Shown here: one piece after another, positions 46,338 to 58,700 of the stretch
Layout of the letters: every line of letters begins with the position of its first letter
How positions within the stretch are numbered: the stretch's first letter is position 1
Assembly: GCA_963931865.1 (NCBI GenBank)
Contig: OZ007510.1
Location: 11,116,404-11,180,403 of the forward strand
DNA from: Axinella damicornis
Lineage: Eukaryota > Porifera > Demospongiae > Axinellida > Axinellidae
Length of the DNA: 64,000 nt
Reading direction: 5' to 3'
Made by a program: the position numbers and the translations under genes
Notes under the pieces: generated by a model
The model's database searches: none
Told to the model about the DNA's origin: nothing
What the model saw: only the letters and a program-made list of their open reading frames with translations

Positions 46338-46738
46338 GATCGAGGTAATCAATGTGAAATCAACTGCACTAGCTCGCGCGCACTATTACTGCAAATTATT
46401 TGCATGCTGGGCCTGAACACGTGATGTTACATCAGTAGGGGAACCCCCTTAGTGGGCATCCATTAGAATTACGCTGCTAACTCGTTCCCAGACCTCTCGA
46501 TTGGCGTAATCTGGGCCCGAGACTACTACACCTAAGCCTCCAGCTCCTTGCAGTTCGTATCCAGTCATAATTCCTGATGGCTGTGCTGATGCAAGCTAAT
46601 TTGAATTGATACTACATGCTCAAGTTTTTCTGCTTTGAAGTGGCATCAGGTTTGCGACATAATTTCAGAGTAACCCTGAATTCTTTCGTCTTTGTCTGGG
46701 AAAAGCAACGGCCAATTCCACATTCCTCTTTCTGTGCG
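46338..46738. promoter_or_regulatory. divergent promoter region between SYNGR and TRMT1
   Basis: Only 401 bp separate the SYNGR start codon (minus strand) from the inner TRMT1 ATG (plus strand), or 278 bp if TRMT1 starts at 46616. Both genes must start transcription within or close to this stretch, so a shared bidirectional promoter is likely. I see no clear TATA box placed for either gene. Confidence 0.6.
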
Positions 46739-49700
46739 ATGTCATCTGGTTTTGATACTGATGAGCCAGGGACGTCAAGTGCAGGTGTGCAGGGTGGATG
46801 TGGTAGTGGGGGTGTGGAAGTGAAGGAGGGCCGTGCAACGATCCTCTTCCCCAGCCGCAATGAAGTGTTCTACAACCCTGTCCAGGAGTTCAACCGGGAC
46901 CTTAGGTGAATCCCCATACTTAATTAAAGAGTCATCCAATTTCTCCTTGGACAAATCCAATCGGATGTGTGGTCTTAGTCTCGCGTGGCCCCGCCCACTA
47001 ATCGCCGCAGGAAGGGTCTGGGCCACGCGAGACTAGTGTGGTCTGTGATGCTGTGAGGCTAGCCTCGTTCCCTGGAGGCTACTGTGAGGCATACTCGTGC
47101 ACTAGTCTCGTTCCCAGACCCCCCTGGGAAAATCGGGGTCTGGGAACGAGACTACTCGTGCACCTGGTTCACAAGCCACTAGTAACAACATTTGGTCCCG
47201 AGTTCACCATCCAAGGCCTGACCTCAGAGTGTCTGACTGGATCATGCAATGTGTCTGAGCACATGAGCTGCCCTGGTCAGAGTAATCTTACAAACGTGCA
47301 GGGTTTTGGTTGTACAAAATTATTTCATACAAAGCTAGTACAGACTAACCAGGTATCTTCACATGCCAAAACTGGCACATTTTGGAAACTCCAATTTGGC
47401 ACATCTTGAAATGAGCCATGCAATGCTGGCAGAACCAGGAAACTGCATTCCCTGGTGAGCAACAGCACACCAAGGATACATACATGTACTGAATCCAGTC
47501 TTGTTTGCTAACATGTACACTAAAATTGGCATGTCAAATTGTGCCATAATCGGTAGAGAATGGTTTCCAAAATGTGCCCATTTTAGCATAAAACAGACCT
47601 CAAACTAACAGTTATGGGCTCCTGCATAGGCCAATCCTAAGTTTAGTGACGTGGAGACTTGATGACTCCACCTGGTTGTTGAGTATGGAGAACTGCATGA
47701 AGCACACACGTACGTACTCTTTCTTGGACTAAGCTCACTCCCTGTGTTGCGTGGTATTCATCTCCACTATTCCATAGCATCCGAGTATACGAACATAAAC
47801 ATGTCACAGTTTGTTTATCATCTTTCTGACTCCTCCATGCAGCGTTGCCGTCCTCAAACGTTTTTCAGAGCACCTGTGGAACCCAGGCAGACCTAAGAAA
47901 CCCAAGCATAAAAGTTAGTTCTCTCTTAGCTCTCTTGACTAGGTGACGTACATTATCCTCTTGAGAGTACTTGCTGTTGTTGACCTCAGTAGTCTCATGG
48001 GTAGTGTTGCTGTATGCCTCACAACAGGATACAAATCAACACCGTTCATGTGCCAGTTTTACTGGTCATTCCAAAACCATTCCCAGTCCTAATGCTGATT
48101 GGTTATAAGTTGCATGAGGTGTTGAAAGCTGGCAGTTAGAATGATGCTACCTTAGCGCCAGCTGTGTTAGATTCTGTGATCATTGCCTGCTGTGTTACAT
48201 TCTGTGATCACTGCCTGCTGTGTTACATTCTGTGATCACTGCCTGCTGTGTTATATTCTGTGATCACTGCCTGCTGTGTTACATTCTGTGATCACTGCCT
48301 GCTTCTGCAATCACTGCCTGCTGTGTTACATTCTGTGATCACTGCCTGCTGTGTTACAGTCTGTGATCACTGCCTGCTGTGTTACATTCTGTGATCACTG
48401 CCTGTGCATGATTTAGTTTGCTACGTTCATATATCAGCTTTTCCTGACACACACACACACATACAAAACACTTTCCTACGCAAATCATGATGATTACCAG
48501 AGCCAGCTCCTGAGAGAGAGACTGCAGAGCTTGTGTCAGAAGGTACCCTAGGAAGCACTTCTCCTAGTGCCATGGCAACCAGTGACTCAATTCCTGAATT
48601 GAAACAGAAAGGTAGCCCTGCAGAGATCGGAATGAAACTGTCACCCACAGGTCGAGAGAGTGAGGCTGAGAGGTTAGTGAAGAGTCCCCAGAAGACTGTG
48701 GTTGCTGGAGGTGGAGCTTGCACCGGTGAGTCGGCTCAGGAAGACGAGGGCTGGAAGGGAGAGACAGAACAGACGGTTGCAAAGGAGGAGAGCGCAACGT
48801 GTACTGCACAATCGGTGGTAAACATTGACTTTAAGCACCAGGAAGCAGTGAGCTCTGAGGCTGTGATGAATGTGGAAGACAGCGCTATTTCTGGCCAAGA
48901 TCACAAGCTGCAGGAGAGGGAGGAGAAGAGCCAGGTTCAGCAAACCGTGGTGTCCAGTGGTGGGGGGGAGCAGGCTACCTCAAGTATGGACGAACATGGG
49001 AGTGAGGGGGGGAGGAGGTCAGGAGAGGAGGTGAAACACGCTAAACCTGTAAGTATGAAGGAAGAGGAGTACTGTGACTGTGATAGTGTGATGGTATCAT
49101 GGTGTGAAATAAAGAAACTTTCCAGTTTAGTGTCTATGGTTTCAGTACAATTTGTGCCTACGACCATACCACACTGAACACACCGGTTCTCGTCAGATCA
49201 CGGAAGTTAAGCAGTGTTGGGCCTGTTTAGTACTTGGATGGGTGACCGCCTGGGAACCGCAGGTGTTGAGGCTTCTTTTTTTTTCCAATCCCTCCAGGTC
49301 TTTTTTTCAATCTTACCAGGTCTTTCTTTTTTTTTCCCCCAGTCTTTCTGTGTCTTAATTTGAAGTTGTCCACTAATCTAATTTAAGTACTACTAACCTT
49401 TTGCAATTTAGATTAGTTGGCTGCAGAGCTGGAACTGGCAGCAGTTCACGCTTCCAGTTAAGTGTCTATAGTATCAGTACAGCTTGTGCCTACGACCATA
49501 CCACACTGAATACACCGGTTCTCGTCCGATCACCGAAGTTAAGCAGTGTTGGGCCTGTTTAGTACTTGGATGGGTGACCGCCTGGGAACCGCAGGTGTTG
49601 TAGGCTTCTTTTTTTTTTCCAATCCCTCCAGGTCTTTTTTTCAATCTTACCAGGTCTTTCTTTTTTTTCCCCCAGTCTTTCTGTGTCTTAATTTGAAGTT

Positions 49701-52700
49701 GTCCACTAATCTAATTTAAGTACTACTAACCTTTTGCAATTTAGATTAGTTGGCTGCAGAGCTGGAACTGGCAGCAGTTCACGCTTCCAGTTAAGTGTCT
49801 ATAGTATCAGTACAGCTTGTGCCTACGACCATACCACACTGAATACACCGGTTCTCGTCCGATCACCGAAGTTAAGCAGTGTTGGGCCTGTTTAGTACTT
49901 GGATGGGTGACCGCCTGGGAACCGCAGGTGTTGTAGGCTTCTTATTTGTTTAATCTCTCCAGGTCTTTTTTTTTCAATATTTTTTTCCCCCAGTCTTTCT
50001 GTGTCTTAATTTGAAGTTGTCCACTAATCTAATTTAACCTTTTGCAATTTGGATTAGAGCCAGAATTGGCAAGAACAGTTCACGCTTCCAGTTAAGTGTC
50101 TATAGTATCAGTGCAGCTTGTGCCTACGACCATACCACACTGAATACACCGGTTCTCGTCCGATCACCGAAGTTAAGCAGTGTTGGGCCTGTTTAGTACT
50201 TGGATGGGTGACCGCCTGGGAACCGCAGGTGTTGTAGGCTTCTTTTTTTTTTCCAATCCCTCCAGGTCTTTTTTTCAATCTTACCAGGTCTTTCTTTTTT
50301 TTCCCCCAGTCTTTCTGTGTCTTAATTTGAAGTTGTCCACTAATCTAATTTAAGTACTACTAACCTTTTGCAATTTAGATTAGTTGGCTGCAGAGCTGGA
50401 ACTGGCAGCAGTTCACGCTTCCAGTTAAGTGTCTATAGTATCAGTACAGCTTGTGCCTACGACCATACCACACTGAATACACCGGTTCTCGTCCGATCAG
50501 TGTTGGGCCTGTTTAGTACTTGGATGTGTGACCGCCTGGGAACCGCAGGTGTTGTAGGCTTCTTTTTCTTTTCCCAATCTCTCCAGGTCTTTTTTTCAAT
50601 CTTACCAGGTCTTTCTTTTTTTTTCCCCTAGTCTTTCTGTGTCTTAATTTGAAGTTGTCCACTAATCTAATTTAAGTACTACTAACCTTTTGCAATTTAG
50701 ATTAGTTGGCTGCAGAGCTGGAACTGGCAGCTGTTCACGCTTCCAGTTAATTGGGCCTGTTTAGTACTTGGATGGGTGACCGCCTGGGAACCGCAGGTGT
50801 TGTAGGCTTCCTATTTGTTTAATCTCTCCAGGTCTTTTTTTTTTCAATATTTTTTTCCCCCAGTCTTTCTGTGTCTTAATTTGAAGTTGTCCACTAATCT
50901 AATTTAACCTTTTGCAATTTAGATTAGAGCCAGAATTGGCAAGAACAGTTCACGCTTCCAGTTAAGTGTCTATAGTATCAGTGCAGCTTGTGCCTACGAC
51001 CATACCACACTGAATACACCGGTTCTCGTCTGATCACCGAAGTTAAGCAGTGTTGGGCCTGTTTAGTACTTGGATGGGTGACTGCCTGGGAACCGCAGGT
51101 GTTGTAGGCTTCTTTTTTTTTTCCAATCCCTCCAGGTCTTTTTTTCAATCTTACCAGGTCTTTCTTTTTTTTCCCCCAGTCTTTCTGTGTCTTAATTTGA
51201 AGTTGTCCACTAATCTAATTTAAGTACTACTAACCTTTTGCAATTTAGATTAGTTGGCTGCAGAGCTGGAACTGGCAGCAGTTCACGCTTCCAGTTAAGT
51301 GTCTATAGTATCAGTACAGCTTGTGCCTACGACCATACCACACTGAATACACCGGTTCTCGTCCGATCAGTGTTGGGCCTGTTTAGTACTTGGATGTGTG
51401 ACCGCCTGGGAACCGCAGGTGTTGTAGGCTTCTTTTTCTTTTCCCAATCTCTCCAGGTCTTTTTTTCAATCTTACCAGGTCTTTCTTTTTTTTTCTTCCC
51501 CTAATCTTTCTGTGTCTTAATTTGAAGTTGTCCACTAATCTAATTTAAGTACTACTAACCTTTTGCAATTTAGATTAGTTGGCTGCAGAGCTGGAACTGG
51601 CAGCTGTTCACGCTTCCAGTTAAGTGTCTATAGTATCAGTACAGCTTGTGCCTACGACCATACCACACTGAATACACCGGTTCTCGTCCGATCACCGAAG
51701 TTAAGCAGTGTTGGGCCTGTTTAGTACTTGGATGGGTGACCGCCTGGGAACCGCAGGTGTTGTAGGCTTCTTATTTGTTTAATCTCTCCAGGTCTTTTTT
51801 TTTCAATACTTTTTTTCCCCCAGTCTTTCTGTGTCTTAATTTGAAGTTGTCCACTAATCTAATTTAACCTTTTGCAATTTAGATTAGAGCCAGAATTGGC
51901 AAGAACAGTTCACGCTTCCAGTTAAGTAATATTTAGATACCACTTTGCAGTGCATTACGGGTTTTGTGCACGAGGGCAATCTAGTTAACGGTCGAGGGCG
52001 AGATAATGCACGAGCCGAAGGCGAGTGCATTATCCGCCCGAGACCGTTAACTAGATTGCCCGAGTGCACTAAAGCCCGTAATGCACTGCAAACTGGTATC
52101 TAAACTGCTTAGTGCAACTCACTGACCCGAGACAGCCTTTGATCTTTGAAAAGTGTGCACTATCTAGATAATGCACACTGAAGTGTGCATTAAGCGATTT
52201 AATGCTCCGTCATGTGATCGATTCTGAGGCGTCTGATTCGTTGAGGGTCACGTGAGTAGCACTAAGTGTCTATAGTATCAGTGCAGCTTGTGCCTACGAC
52301 CATACCACACTGAATACACCGGTTCTCGTCCGATCACCGAAGTTAAGCAGTGTTGGGCCTGTTTAGTACTTGGATGGGTGACCGCCTGGGAACCGCAGGT
52401 GTTGTAGGCTTCTTTTTTTTTCCAATCCCTCCAGGTCTTTTTTTCAATCTTACCAGGTCTTTCTTTTTTTCCCCCCAGTCTTTCTGTGTCTTAATTTGAA
52501 GTTGTCCACTAATCTAATTTAAGTACTACTAACCTTTTGCAATTTAGATTAGTTGGCTGCAGAGCTGGAACTGGCAGCAGTTCACGCTTCCAGTTAAGTG
52601 TCTATAGTATCAGTACAGCTTGTGCCTACGACCATACCACACTGAATACACCGGTTCTCGTCCGATCACCGAAGTTAAGCAGTGTTGGGCCTGTTTAGTA

Positions 52701-55700
52701 CTTGGATGGGTGACCGCCTGGGAACCGCAGGTGTTGTAGGCTTCTTATTTGTTTAATCTCTCCAGGTCTTTTTTTTTCAATATTTTTTTCCCCCAGTCTT
52801 TCTGTGTCTTAATTTGAAGTTGTCCACTAATCTAATTTAACCTTTTGCAATTTGGATTAGAGCCAGAATTGGCAAGAACAGTTCACGCTTCCAGTTAAGT
52901 GTCTATAGTATCAGTGCAGCTTGTGCCTACGACCATACCACACTGAATACACCGGTTCTCGTCCGATCACCGAAGTTAAGCAGTGTTGGGCCTGTTTAGT
53001 ACTTGGATGGGTGACCGCCTGGGAACCGCAGGTGTTGTAGGCTTCTTTTTTTTTCCAATCCCTCCAGGTCTTTTTTTCAATCTTACCAGGTCTTTCTTTT
53101 TTTCCCCCCAGTCTTTCTGTGTCTTAATTTGAAGTTGTCCACTAATCTAATTTAAGTACTACTAACCTTTTGCAATTTAGATTAGTTGGCTGCAGAGCTG
53201 GAACTGGCAGCAGTTCACGCTTCCAGTTAAGTGTCTATAGTATCAGTACAGCTTGTGCCTACGACCATACCACACTGAATACACCGGTTCTCGTCCGATC
53301 ACCGAAGTTAAGCAGTGTTGGGCCTGTTTAGCACTTGGATGGGTGACCGCCTGGAAACCGCAGGTGTTGTAGGCCTCTTTTTTTCCACCTGATCATTGTG
53401 GCCCTATTTTGGGGTGTGCATAATGTCTGAAGTGGCCACTTTCCTCTTCATTGCATTGGAACTTGTGCCTCTATCTTGTACCTATTACGCCTGACACAGT
53501 TTTAAGCGTACGATGCAGTTTTGCAAGAGGGCACACAGGAAGCCTGGGAACATGGCTGCATAGTGATGCTATTGCAAATGATGATCAACCTCAGAGTAGG
53601 ATCTCATTCCCAGGCCTCCGCCCAGATTTTATCTCGTAGCCATTGAGAGAAATTTCTCCACGGCTGTGAGATAAAATCTGGCCGGAGGCCTGGGAATGAG
53701 GCTAGATCTACATACAGTTGAAATAGTCTTGTCAGTCAGTGGTTCTATAGTCGTTGTTGTCTTTCAATGAAGTTGCTGTCCAGCTGCATTTTTAATGCGA
53801 AGTGATGTTGCGCATGCTGGCGAGCTAGTTCCCACACAACTGCGAGCCAGAACGTTACACTATACTAGGGCAACGTTCTCTTCCGAGTCTATTCCCAATA
53901 CCAATTTTGGTTCATTGGTCCATATTTGGCAGAAACGGCACATCAGTCACCCTTGGAGTGCTGTGTCTGCCAGTTTGGCTTAATTCCACAATTGGCATGT
54001 CAAAATGGGTAGAGAATGGAGAATGGTTTCCAAAATGTGCCATTATTGGCACAAAAACATACCTTTTATGGGATACAGATATACAGCATGGTATGCACAT
54101 GCTTCAATACCTGTCACCCTCGGGCTGACACCCTCATATCTGCCAATATAATATACAGTGTGTATGTGCGAACAGTTCTGTGTGACTAGGTTGCGACATT
54201 CTGGGTTTGTTTAGTCAATAACATCTGATTCAAAAAAACAGACGTTTCGGTAGCTATACAGCTACCATCATCAATGCATAAAACAGTAAAACACCAGAGG
54301 GCAAGCTTAAGTACAATAAAAACGGCGAGAAAAAAGGGTGGGAAAGGGGGTGGGGAATGGCGGGAAAAATAATGCAGGTGTATCTCCAGGGCATAAGTTA
54401 AAAGTACATATTAAGTTGTGGGTGCACACTGTGTGGATATACTGCACCGTTTTGCATGCAACACTTTGGCATTCCTTTCTTCCTTGATCCCCATACTCAG
54501 CCAGGCTTGCGTATCCTAGAGGCGCTGTCAGCGTCAGGCCTGAGGTCCATCCGCTATGCTCTGGAGGTGCCCTTAGCCCAGACTATTGTTGCCAATGACC
54601 TCAGTCACGAGGCCTACGTCTCCATGCAGAGGAACATAGCCCACAACCAGGTGGGAGGGAGGGTCCATCCCAGCTGCAGGGAGGCAAGGTAGGCGAGGAT
54701 TGAATTCTGCTGAGAGAGATAGGAAATTTTGTGACCAACATGATTTCTCCTCCAGCATGCTGATGTATGAACATCGTGAGCCTTTCTCTAAACGGTTCGA
54801 TGTGGTTGATCTTGATCCGTATGGCTCACCAACACAGTTCCTAGACTCTGCCGTGCAAGCCATTGGAGATGGAGGTACGTACACTGTACACTAGTCTACC
54901 CGCTAGCCCCTCTCCGCCCGGCCGGTCAAGCGGGCGCGCGGCGAAGCCACGCGCGGAGGGCAGAGAGGGTCTAGCAAACATTGCACTTGATTGCGTTTCA
55001 ACTGACCAATCAGATCTCACTGAAGCGATTCGTTCCAATTTTATTCATGACTCTCGTGGTTGTAAACCGAGCCGTTCGCGTGCGATCAGCCCAGTGGAGA
55101 GCGTCTAATAGCCTACACTCGAACTAAACTAGTCCAACCTGGATGCCTCCAAGCGTACAGAAGTCGTCCTCAACTCCAGCTGGCACTTCACCGGTTCACA
55201 GGTACAATCGGTTGAAGTACGAACGAGAACAAAGTGGTCTTGCTACGTCTACAGCCCCCCTGCCTCCAGTGCTCAGGCTCTGTTCCTGCATAGCTAGATT
55301 ATTATACTTCGAAGGTATTAGCTATGGTTTCTGTGACGCTTACTGCAGCGGACATACCGGGAGCAGACCTGAGCGAGCTGTTGGTTCTCTTTTGGGATCG
55401 CTATCGGGAAAAGTGCCTGGAACAAGCTCGCGACAGCGACCTCAGCTGCCTGCCATCCATCCAAAACACGCTGAACCATCTCGGTCTCGTACCTGGATCG
55501 CTTGGAAATCGGTGGAAGAAGGCGCTCGGATCCTGGCTTGGGTTGTTGCCACAACACGTTACAGGTATGTCCAGCATATTGCGTTGTTCTCGTTCGTACT
55601 TCAACCGATTCTCACTCTTTGCACACCGTCTTTACCACTAGGTCTCTTGTCCATCACCACAGGAATCGGTATGGTTTTAGTCACGCGCAGGTTTCAAACC

Positions 55701-58700
55701 ACCCCCTGCCAATTTTGCCATTCACTGCAATACTTAACGTGGCTACAAAAGAGCAACCGGATGTGACGTCACGTCAATCAAATTCCTTCGCTCTTGTGTG
55801 CAACTGGCTTATTGGCATTCCAGAGAAACGTGATCAAGTGCAATGTTTGCTAGACCCTCTCCGCCCTCCGCGTGCGGCTTCGCCACGCGCCTGCTTGACC
55901 AGCCGGGCGGAGAGGGGCTAGTGGCTAGACTGACTGTACACACACCCAGTCCTGTGGTTTGGCTAGGTAGCACCCCTGGCTCTCCTGGAGAACAGCTGTA
56001 TGAACATGTGTATGCAACCTTGAGTGGTAGCTAACTACTTTGTTTTCAGGATGCTACATGTACAAGTCGGCAGTCCCCTCCCTCCCTCCCTCCCTCCCTC
56101 CCTCCCTCCCTCCCTCCCTCCCTCCCTCCCTCCCTCCCTCCCTCCCTCCCTCCCTCCCTCCCTCCCTCCCACCCTTCCTCCTCCCTCCCTCACCCCCTCC
56201 CTCACCCCCTTTCTCCCTCCTTCCCTCCCTCCCAGGCCTCCTCTGTGTCACATGTACAGACATGGGGGTGCTTTGTGGTAACCATGGTGAAGCCTGCCAT
56301 TCCAAATATGGAAGCATGTCACTCAAAGCCAAATACTGCCATGAAATGGTAAGATTAAAATTGCACAGCTGTGTTACTCACCCATGTTGTGATAGTCAAG
56401 ATTTATTTGTGTAAGTGTGTAGGCAGAGCTCGTACATGTACATGTGCAACCCGCCATCTTTCTTTCCTCCAGGCTCTGAGGATAGTTTTGGCTTCACTCG
56501 AGTCCCACGCCAACCGTTACCATCGCTACATTGTCCCTCTACTCTCCTGCTCAGTGGACTTCTATGTGAGGCTGTTTGTGAGGGTGTTCACCAGTGCCAC
56601 AGAGGTCAAAAGGTCACCAAGGTTTGTCAAATGATTGGGATCCAAAAAGTATTCTGTAGTAATCTCTTGTAATCTATAGTAATCTCTAGTAATCTCTAGT
56701 AATCTCTAGTAATCTCTGGTAACCTCTAGTAACCTCTAGGTCTCTTTAGTGGCATCTAGTGACCTTCGTGCATGTTTCCTCCCTCCAGCAAGCTGGCGAT
56801 GGTCTACCACTGCATTGGCTGTGACAGCTACCACCTCCAGCATATCGGGAAGAGAATAGAGGAAGGGAAAATGTATGTAGGCCTGACAATTAGCTCTACT
56901 TGTCAAGCCCTCTCTCATCTCATCTCCCTTACCTCCTTCCTCTACTCTCCTCTCCCTTACCGTCTTCCCCTGATCTCCTCTCCCTTACCTCCCCCTCTGC
57001 TCTCCTCTCCCTTACCTCCCCCTCTGCTCTCCTCTCCCTTACCTCCCCCTCTGCTCTCCTCTCCCTTACCTCCCCCTCTGCTCTCCTCTCCCTTACCTCC
57101 CCCTCTGCTCTCCTCTCCCTTACCTCCCTCTCCGCTCTCTACTCCCTTACCTCCCCCTTTGCTCTCCTCTCCCTTACCTCTCCCTCCCCCCCCCCCCCCC
57201 CCCCCCCTCTGCTCTCCTCTCCCTTACTTCCCCTATATTTCCTCGGCCATTGCTCATGCACTTCACCCACTTTCTCCTACAGCAAGAAATATCCTCCCAG
57301 CACTGGCCCCCCAGTGGACAGACACTGTGACCAGTGTGGCCGCACATTTAGGGTGTGTTCTAGCTATAGTAACTCAGCTCTCTTCTCCCTTCTCTCCCCT
57401 GCTCATCCCTCTGCTCTCCTCCCCCTCCCCTCTCTGTGCTCTCTTCCCCTGCTCATCCCTCTGCTATCCTCTCCTTCCTCCCCTCTCTCCGCTCTCCCCC
57501 CCCCCCCCCCCCCCCCCTTGCCTCCCTTGCTCACTCCTCTGCTCTCCTCTCCCTCTGTCCCCCTCCTCCCTCTGCTCTCCTCCCCTGCTCACCCCGCTGC
57601 ACTCCTCTCCCTCCCTCCCCTCTCTGTTCTCCTCCCTTCTCACCCCTCTGCACTTGTCTCCCTACCTACCCTCCCTCTGCTCCCTCCCCCCCGCTCGCTC
57701 ACTCCTCTGCTCTCCACTCCCTCCCATCCCTGACCCCTCTCCCTTGCCTCCCCTGCTCACCCCTCTGCACTCCTCTCCCTCCCCTCCCTCCCCTCCCCTC
57801 CCTCTGCTCTCCATCCCCTTGCCTCCCCTGCTCACCCTCTGCACTCCTCTCCCTCCCGCCCCTCTCCTCCTTCTGTTTCCTTTTGTCCCAGCTTGGGGGT
57901 CCCATTTGGGCAGAGAAGATGCATGATCCTGACTTTGTCCGTGGGTTGCTGGCAGAGGTGAAGACTTCCAAGGGACTCTATCGCACTGCTGATAGGATCA
58001 AGGGACTGCTAACTGTGCTCTCTGAGGTCAGTGCTTCTGTATCTGCACACTTGCTTACCATGGTCTCTGATGTGTGTAGATAGGACAGGAAACTGGCTAC
58101 AGAAAACAGCGAGTAGCCAAGAATGAACCCTAAAGCCATAATGGACAACAACTAGTAGCGTAATAGTTATTATTGCACAGTTGTCCTACAGTGGTAACTG
58201 AGCAATACTCATTTGTACCTGTTTGCAGGAGCTACACGACGTTCCTCTGTACTATGTTCTCGATCAGATGTGCTCCACAATCCACTGCAACAACCCCAAG
58301 ATGCTGGCGCTCAGGTGAGGTCAATAGTTTGATTTTGAATGGTAATTTCTGATTGGGATTCCATTTCACAGTTTCCAAACCAATAGACAGCATACTTATA
58401 GCCTCATACCCTGCCCGACGGTGGGGCGGGGCCTGGGTGCGAGGCTAACAACATACTATACTGTGCTTGTCTTCATCAGCACTGTAGTGATTCTAATAAT
58501 TCGAATTCAAACACCGGAAAAAGAAATTTTGTTCAAATTATCAGAGAAACAGTCTAGCTGGATGAGTTATCATGCATTACATAAACTAGTCTCGGTCCCA
58601 GACCCAAACCAACCCCAGCATGGATCGCTTCCAGTATCCCGTGCGTGATACTGGAAGCGATCCGCGCTGGGGTTGGTTTGGGTCTGGGGCCGAGACTATA

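Larger units (their letters stand above)
49156..53376. repeat. tandem 5S rDNA array in TRMT1 intron 3
   Basis: Thirteen 5S units, all on the plus strand, with a period of about 333 or 301 bp set by two spacer types. The long (L) spacer starts with a T run after the gene and contains GTACTACTAACC. The short (S) spacer starts with TTATTTGTTTAATC and contains TTAGAGCCAGAATTGGC. The spacer order after units 1-12 is L, L, S, L, L', S, L, L', S plus a 340-bp insertion, L, S, L. Units 4-6 (50122-50991) and 7-9 (50992-51861) are direct copies offset by 870 bp. Each full unit has TATAGTA about 21 bp upstream. Confidence 0.96.

Noticed and set aside
48150..48405. CRISPR-like array
   Set aside because: Units are contiguous without unique spacers; a minisatellite in a eukaryotic intron.
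49152..49358. 68-residue ORF starting in 5S unit 1
   Set aside because: Overlaps rRNA gene sequence with its T-run; no coding support.
50368..51504. Two near-identical 87-88-residue ORFs
   Set aside because: They read across 5S spacers and pseudogenes 5 and 8; identity comes from the 870-bp duplication.
56772..58083. Long Pro/Leu/Ser ORFs up to 384 residues
   Set aside because: They run through pyrimidine repeats of TRMT1 introns 8 and 9; only exons 8-10 inside them match the family.
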